64,000 nucleotides of DNA. Origin: Crossaster papposus (lineage: Eukaryota; Echinodermata; Asteroidea; Velatida; Solasteridae). Under the pieces are notes generated by a model that was given only the letters and a program-made list of their open reading frames with translations, was not told where the DNA came from and searched no databases. Position numbers and translations under genes: made by a program. Shown here one piece after another: positions 60,121 through 64,000 of this stretch. The stretch spans positions 124,001-188,000 of the forward strand of contig JBAIAA010000244.1 in assembly GCA_037893245.1 (NCBI GenBank). The letters are read 5' to 3'. Numbering within the stretch: position 1 is the first letter of the stretch; each line of letters starts with the position of its first letter.

Positions 60121-61005
60121 CTAAATGACTCTCGGAAAACGGACACAAACATCTAACGACTTAACAAGGCTGGCACTATCTGTGTCCAGAACATACTGGG
60201 TATGTGACTGGGCCATATGGTCAAGCCAAATCCGCGGAGACGCAAACTTTCCTCCACACACCTTGCAGCGGATCCATGGCTTACGACCGTGGACCTTCTT
60301 CAGGTGTGTAGCAAAATCGATCCACTTGAAGAACTCAGCCTCGCAACCCTGCGGAGGGTAGCAGACAAGTGCCTGGCCCCCCTTCCCGGGTACTCTGAGT
60401 TCTTGCATTTTGGCCACGGCCGGATCTAAAGTGTGACTCCGGAGAGGCTCATTAGAGGTCTCCGGGGTTACCTCCACCCCGGTGCCACTCTCGGTGTTGT
60501 TTAGGGGGCTGGCAGTGGTTTTTGACGAGCCAATCGGCTCGTCTAATACCATCTCAGACTCCGGAGAGTCTGAGAGGTTAGTTCCCTGTATTTTGGAAAA
60601 GGGGGCATCTGAGTCAGAAGAAGGGTCTCGCGACCTCTTCTTCTTCTTCTTCGCCTTCCCCTTCCTTGATACAGGGACCAAAGGAACAGCTTTCTCGATT
60701 GCGGCGGCCTGACACTCAACGGTGTCACAAGAGACAACGGCCTTAGCGTCGTCTCCCATGCAGCCGGCGCAACCGACAAAGCTGAACTTAACGGTCCTCG
60801 TGATCCAGCGGTCGCAGTGGAAACAAAGCCACCCTTCCGCGGATTGTAGAGGACCGGCATCCTTCGAGCACCGAAGACACGGTGCTCGAGGCAGTTCGAA
60901 GTCCGATACCATATTGGTATCGGACACCGTTACAGTCTCCGAGCCCGACGGACCGGGCCCGGAGCTAGAGGAAAAGGACGGGCTCACCGCCTCCTCAGCG
61001 CTCAC
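60121..61005 (-). CDS. RT-less element ORF2: zinc-finger protein
   Basis: About 294 codons; the start is uncertain because the frame opens with a GTG (MSAEEAVSP-) and has no nearby ATG. The N-terminal part has paired Cys motifs (CLRCSKDAGP, GWLCFHCDRW, GCAGCMGDD). Then a Lys-rich nuclear-type signal (RKGKAKKKKKRSRD), a Ser/Glu-rich linker, and two C2H2-type fingers near the C-terminus (CYPPQGCEAEFFKWIDFATH.., CKVCGGKFASPRIWLDHMAQ..). Fingers like these precede the RT in restriction-like-nuclease elements and recognise target DNA, but this ORF stops at RFPRVI and no RT follows. Likely role: target or RNA binding. Confidence 0.68.
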   Translation of the reverse strand: MSAEEAVSPSFSSSSGPGPSGSETVTVSDTNMVSDFELPRAPCLRCSKDAGPLQSAEGWLCFHCDRWITRTVKFSFVGCAGCMGDDAKAVVSCDTVECQAAAIEKAVPLVPVSRKGKAKKKKKRSRDPSSDSDAPFSKIQGTNLSDSPESEMVLDEPIGSSKTTASPLNNTESGTGVEVTPETSNEPLRSHTLDPAVAKMQELRVPGKGGQALVCYPPQGCEAEFFKWIDFATHLKKVHGRKPWIRCKVCGGKFASPRIWLDHMAQSHTQYVLDTDSASLVKSLDVCVRFPRVI

Positions 61006-61130
61006 AAGTGTGGGCGCCTCAAGAGGCGGAGAAACCCCCCCCCCTTATGTTGTGCAGGGGCAGATTTCCCCTGCACCACCACATCTGCCCACCGTTTGGC
61101 GGGTTGCACCCTCTATGCGAAGGACTTCGG

Positions 61131-61764
61131 GCACAGTTTAAAACTGTGCCCCTCGTCCCCGCAGAAAGTGCAGATCACTTTGTTGGGGCACTCCCCGGAG
61201 GGATGACCCAACTGCAAGCATTTGTAACACCTTACGGTGATACATTTGCTTGCAGAGTGGCCAGGCTTCCGCATCGGGCGCAAGTCTGGGTCTGACCAGA
61301 GTGGCCGACCCAGGCATTGCGATTCCCGATGCGGAGAACCGAGGGAATGGATCTGACACCCGACATTAAGTACTGCCGAGTGCCAGTAAACACGGCAGGC
61401 TCCTCGGGGTAGGTCAGAAACCTACCCTTATGGACCCTGCCGTACTTAGAGAGAATGGATCTGACGACATTGTCGTCTAGATCCATCTCTACATAATATA
61501 CTGTGACCAGCTTTAGGTCGAAAGATGTCACTCGACACCCAGGAAGCTGGTCCAGATCAAGCTCGAAACGACGAGCAAAGACGGCCGATTTGAACGTGAG
61601 GTCAAACCGGCCGCCGGAAAGGGGTTGTAAGGCCTCCAGGTGGGTGGACGGGACAATCCCAATCCCCCGGAGGACCTTAAAGACATCGCTAGGCGTCTCC
61701 TTGCCATCGAAACTGAGTTCGAAAGCGCGGGAACGCCTAGCACTAGAAGTGGTATTTCCAGACA
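61131..61764 (-). pseudogene. RT-less element ORF1: gag-like protein with three CCHC knuckles, one frameshift
   Basis: Start at the ATG giving MSGNTTSSARRSRAFELSFD. A DUF4283/Tx1-ORF1-like region follows (GGRFDLTFKSAVFARRFELD, VTVYYVEMDLDDNVVRSILS). Then the knuckles: CARC.. (broken by a 1-base frameshift near 61,265), CYKCLQLGHPSGEC and CTFCGDEGHSFKLC, and a stop at 61,131 after KSFA. The pattern is shared with the Keno-like ORF1 here, though the sequences are only distantly alike. Probable RNA-binding coat protein of the element. Confidence 0.75.
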
Positions 61765-62369
61765 TGCTGGAAATAAACCAAAGAATACAAAATACCAAGA
61801 AAGGAAAAACCTCCTGGGTATTAAAACAAGGCTGGACTAGCAACTGCCTAGTCCAGCAAAACAAGAAAGTAAAGTATAAGCACACGCGCTATGTATAAAA
61901 CAAAATACAAGCGCGGCACATATACAACACTATTGTATGTACACAAAATGGCGTGGAGGCAAGACTTATTGTCTCCACGCACACAAAGAAATAGATAAAC
62001 CCGTAGCACTACACACACACAACTGGTGTTATGTAAGCGCCACGGGTAAATGAACAACAAAGGAAAACCCGTACACTGTACGGGAAGAACAAAGAAATAC
62101 GTACAAACCTATGGGCCCGTGGACTTCCACGGGGAGAACAAAGGCTGTACGTAAACGAATGGCGCTGGCTGCTACAGCACTGCGTATACAGCCAGCGACC
62201 AAAAACCAAAACTAAAAACCTCCAAAACAACAACCAAAAATACTAAGAAATTTGGCAAAAATAAGACCAACCTGGCCTATAAACAAAAAGGAACAAACTG
62301 GTATAAAAATTATATCAGTTTAGTAGGACAAAACTTGACTACGCCTCAAGATCACGGGAGCAAAAAAAA
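61765..62369 (-). other. Leader of the RT-less element, hairpin-rich
   Basis: About 600 bp with at least five perfect inverted repeats: GCTGGACTAG/CTAGTCCAGC (61,831-61,857), GCGTGGAG/CTCCACGC (61,951-61,980), CCCGTACA/TGTACGGG (62,068-62,084), CCCGTGGA/TCCACGGG (62,116-62,133) and CGCTGGCTG/CAGCCAGCG (62,163-62,197). No ORF of note. Confidence 0.75.
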
Positions 62370-62405
62370 CTACACATGATCTTAGCCAAAAGGCCGAGAA
62401 GCGAT
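62370..62405 (-). pseudogene. U2 snRNA, nt 1-36
   Basis: The minus strand begins ATCGCTTCTCGGCCTTTTGG and ends GTGTAG. The break is inside the branch-site recognition hexamer GTAGTA, after GTAG. The insertion element follows. Confidence 0.95.
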
Positions 62406-62484
62406 AACGATTGACATTGAACCAATAGGGCGCTCTGGAATTATGCATGCAAATTGATTCCCCCGCCCATTGTTCTCATCCGAA
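62406..62484 (-). promoter_or_regulatory. U2 upstream block, copy C
   Basis: Same block as 53,498-53,576, with ATGCAAAT at 62,447-62,454, again 42-49 bp before U2 nt 1. Confidence 0.6.
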
Positions 62485-63842
62485 TAATATTCTTATTTTA
62501 ACTTTTCTAATTTGTGTATTTGGGGTCAAGAAAAGGACTTCTCACAGAGCCCGACGCAAACCCGTTTATAGAAATTACCAACTTTTGGCACGTTAATTTA
62601 CATCAATATTCATGAGCTTGGGGGGTTTTCATAACACATTTTCATACACATCGACAATATTCTTTTACAAATTCATTTTTTTAAACCAAAAGTCACTTGA
62701 AAATCTGGAAAAATGCGACTGGTATCAAAATTATCGCCATGCTGCACTGCGCCTCGCCGCTGTAAATACACACCGACCTACCGGTACGAGCGTGCCGATA
62801 GATGGCGCCCTTCGGCACAACCGCGCCTCGATCGTTTACCGTTCAGGGCGGTTTATTTGTTTTTCAAGCAGAACCTAAATGTCCCACTTTGTGGGCGGTG
62901 AAAATAGTCTGGTTCTATGGCCTGACCATTTAATTGTGTACACCCAGACGTCGAAATTGTAGTCGCGAACGTTAACGAGAATTCACGACCGTCAATAAAA
63001 CGTGTTCGGAAATCTTCAGTTTGGCCAAGGAAAATGTTTCATGCTAAGCAAATTGTTGTGCTTATATTTGTTATGAAATTAGGCCCAGGTAAGACAGAAC
63101 ACGAAAACAAAGCTAATAGACCACACGCGAAGTGTCAACTCACCACATTTCCAATGTTTTTGTTAAATCTATGAAAATGAGACCCAGAATATCAAAATCA
63201 ATAATAAGCGGGAAATGACAATTCACGATATGTACATAGTAACATTTGAAATTCCATAGGCTTTCTAATGATACCCATCCCCAGTCTGTAACTCGTAACC
63301 AATAATTTCCGAGCTAAAGGCTTGTGATGGATGTCATTACAAAGCTTATTGAATTTGCAATCTTATTATATTTATATCTCCGAAAGTCTTTTTCCGACTT
63401 ATTCTTGATTTTGATGTGCTGGGTCGCGGGTATAATATCATTCACGTACTTTTACAATCTGAACATGCATGTACTGTACAGTACGCGTAGTACATGTATA
63501 TATAGAGTACAGACACAGCGCGTATTTATTTTTGCTTTGTTGAAGTCACAGTGCGCGCGTTGCATATTTAATGAACTAGCTTTTATATGAAGGTCGCCGG
63601 GATACAAGTTAAAACGCACGACGCGCGCCCGGATGACAACAAACACTTTCTTAATATTTTTATAAGCAGGAAAAGGGAAGGCGATTCTTTTAAAAAAATA
63701 AACGACGCCATTGAACAAACTCAGCGTGCCTTTGGCTGTGAAAGTTAAAATCTATGTATTATCTAAATTTGTCTCGTTTAAAACTTTATTTAAAAATGAA
63801 GAACAGACAGACAGCGGCGTTTCTCTCTTGTAAATATGTGGT
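62485..63842. other. U2-H2A intergenic spacer, copy C
   Basis: Third copy of the spacer seen at 24,041 and 53,577, more diverged and with small indels (extra GTACTGTACAGTACGCG near 63,472). No gene. Confidence 0.83.
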
Positions 63843-64000
63843 GGCCCTGAAAAGAGCCTTTTAGTTTTGTTTGTGGAGGCAAAGTTATTTGTTTGTATTA
63901 CTTTGATACTTTGGCGGCCTTTTTGGGCAGAAGTACTTGCTGGATGTTGGGAAGCACACCGCCTTGCGCGATGGTAAACCCACTCAAGCCCGTTCACCAC
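63843..64000 (-). pseudogene. H2A 3' end fused to H3 3' end
   Basis: The H2A stem-loop (63,843-63,858) and last ~35 H2A codons run up to GCGCGATGGTA and then join AACCCACTCAAGCCCGTTC, the end of H3. This is the same junction as at 57,711, but here the H2A part has its native spacer on the left. H2A body, H2B and their spacers are thus deleted in this unit. Continues past the window edge. Confidence 0.87.

Larger units (their letters stand above)
59852..62369 (-). mobile_element. RT-less, hairpin-rich element inserted in U2 between nt 36 and 37
   Basis: A 2,518-bp insertion in U2 orientation, without target duplication or deletion. On the minus strand: a ~0.6-kb leader full of hairpins, a gag-like ORF with three CCHC knuckles, a second ORF with C2H2-type fingers, and a structured 3' UTR. 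There is no reverse transcriptase or endonuclease. Its 3' end differs from both the Utopia-like and Keno-like elements here. It looks like a non-autonomous element that supplies its own RNA- and DNA-binding proteins but borrows enzymes, or an internally deleted two-ORF element. Confidence 0.8.

Overview
The window is metazoan nuclear DNA, probably from a marine invertebrate whose phylum I cannot fix. It has intronless histone genes ending in canonical 3' stem-loops, U2 snRNA gene sequence, and nested animal-type retrotransposons (Keno/Tx1-like, Utopia/NeSL-like, CR1/L2-like, Penelope-like) plus a hAT DNA transposon. Nothing suggests a bacterium or virus; the many short ORFs in the first 20.8 kb are shadows of a satellite.

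Layout. 1-20,824: tandem satellite with a ~218-bp monomer, locally organised into 1,089-bp (5-mer) and ~870-bp (4-mer) higher-order repeats, with two copies of a small TIR element (MITE) and one other interruption. 20,825-28,188: the 3' half of a U2 gene, a broken Utopia-like element inside it, then one histone unit (spacer, H2A, H2B, H3 remnant). 28,189-33,645: a hAT element whose transposase carries an N-terminal protease-like domain. 33,646-41,708: a second Utopia-like copy, whose ORF is split by a 4.3-kb element with terminal inverted repeats that contains a Penelope-type reverse transcriptase. 41,709-53,497: a U2 gene split by a Keno-like element. That element is itself invaded by a 1.7-kb histone fragment (76-bp flanking duplication) and by an almost intact 4.8-kb CR1/L2-like element. 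53,498-59,696: a fuller histone unit (H2A, H2B, H3, H4). 59,697-62,405: a U2 gene split exactly between nt 36 and 37 by a 2.5-kb element with no reverse transcriptase and a very high density of perfect hairpins. 62,406-64,000: the start of the next unit, ending in an H2A/H3 fusion.

All histone genes, U2 pieces and U2-borne elements read on the minus strand. The ancestral array was therefore a tandem U2-spacer-H2A-H2B-H3-H4 unit. No intact U2 gene is present: every U2 copy is cut at or beside the branch-site recognition hexamer GTAGTA. Several histone genes carry substitutions or deletions at normally invariant positions, so this looks like a decaying, heavily colonised part of the histone/U2 array beside a satellite block. 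The strongest candidate for something undescribed is the hairpin-rich, RT-less U2-inserted element at 59,852-62,369. Next are the Penelope RT inside a TIR-bounded element at 35,863-40,203 and the protease-hAT fusion at 29,765-32,930.
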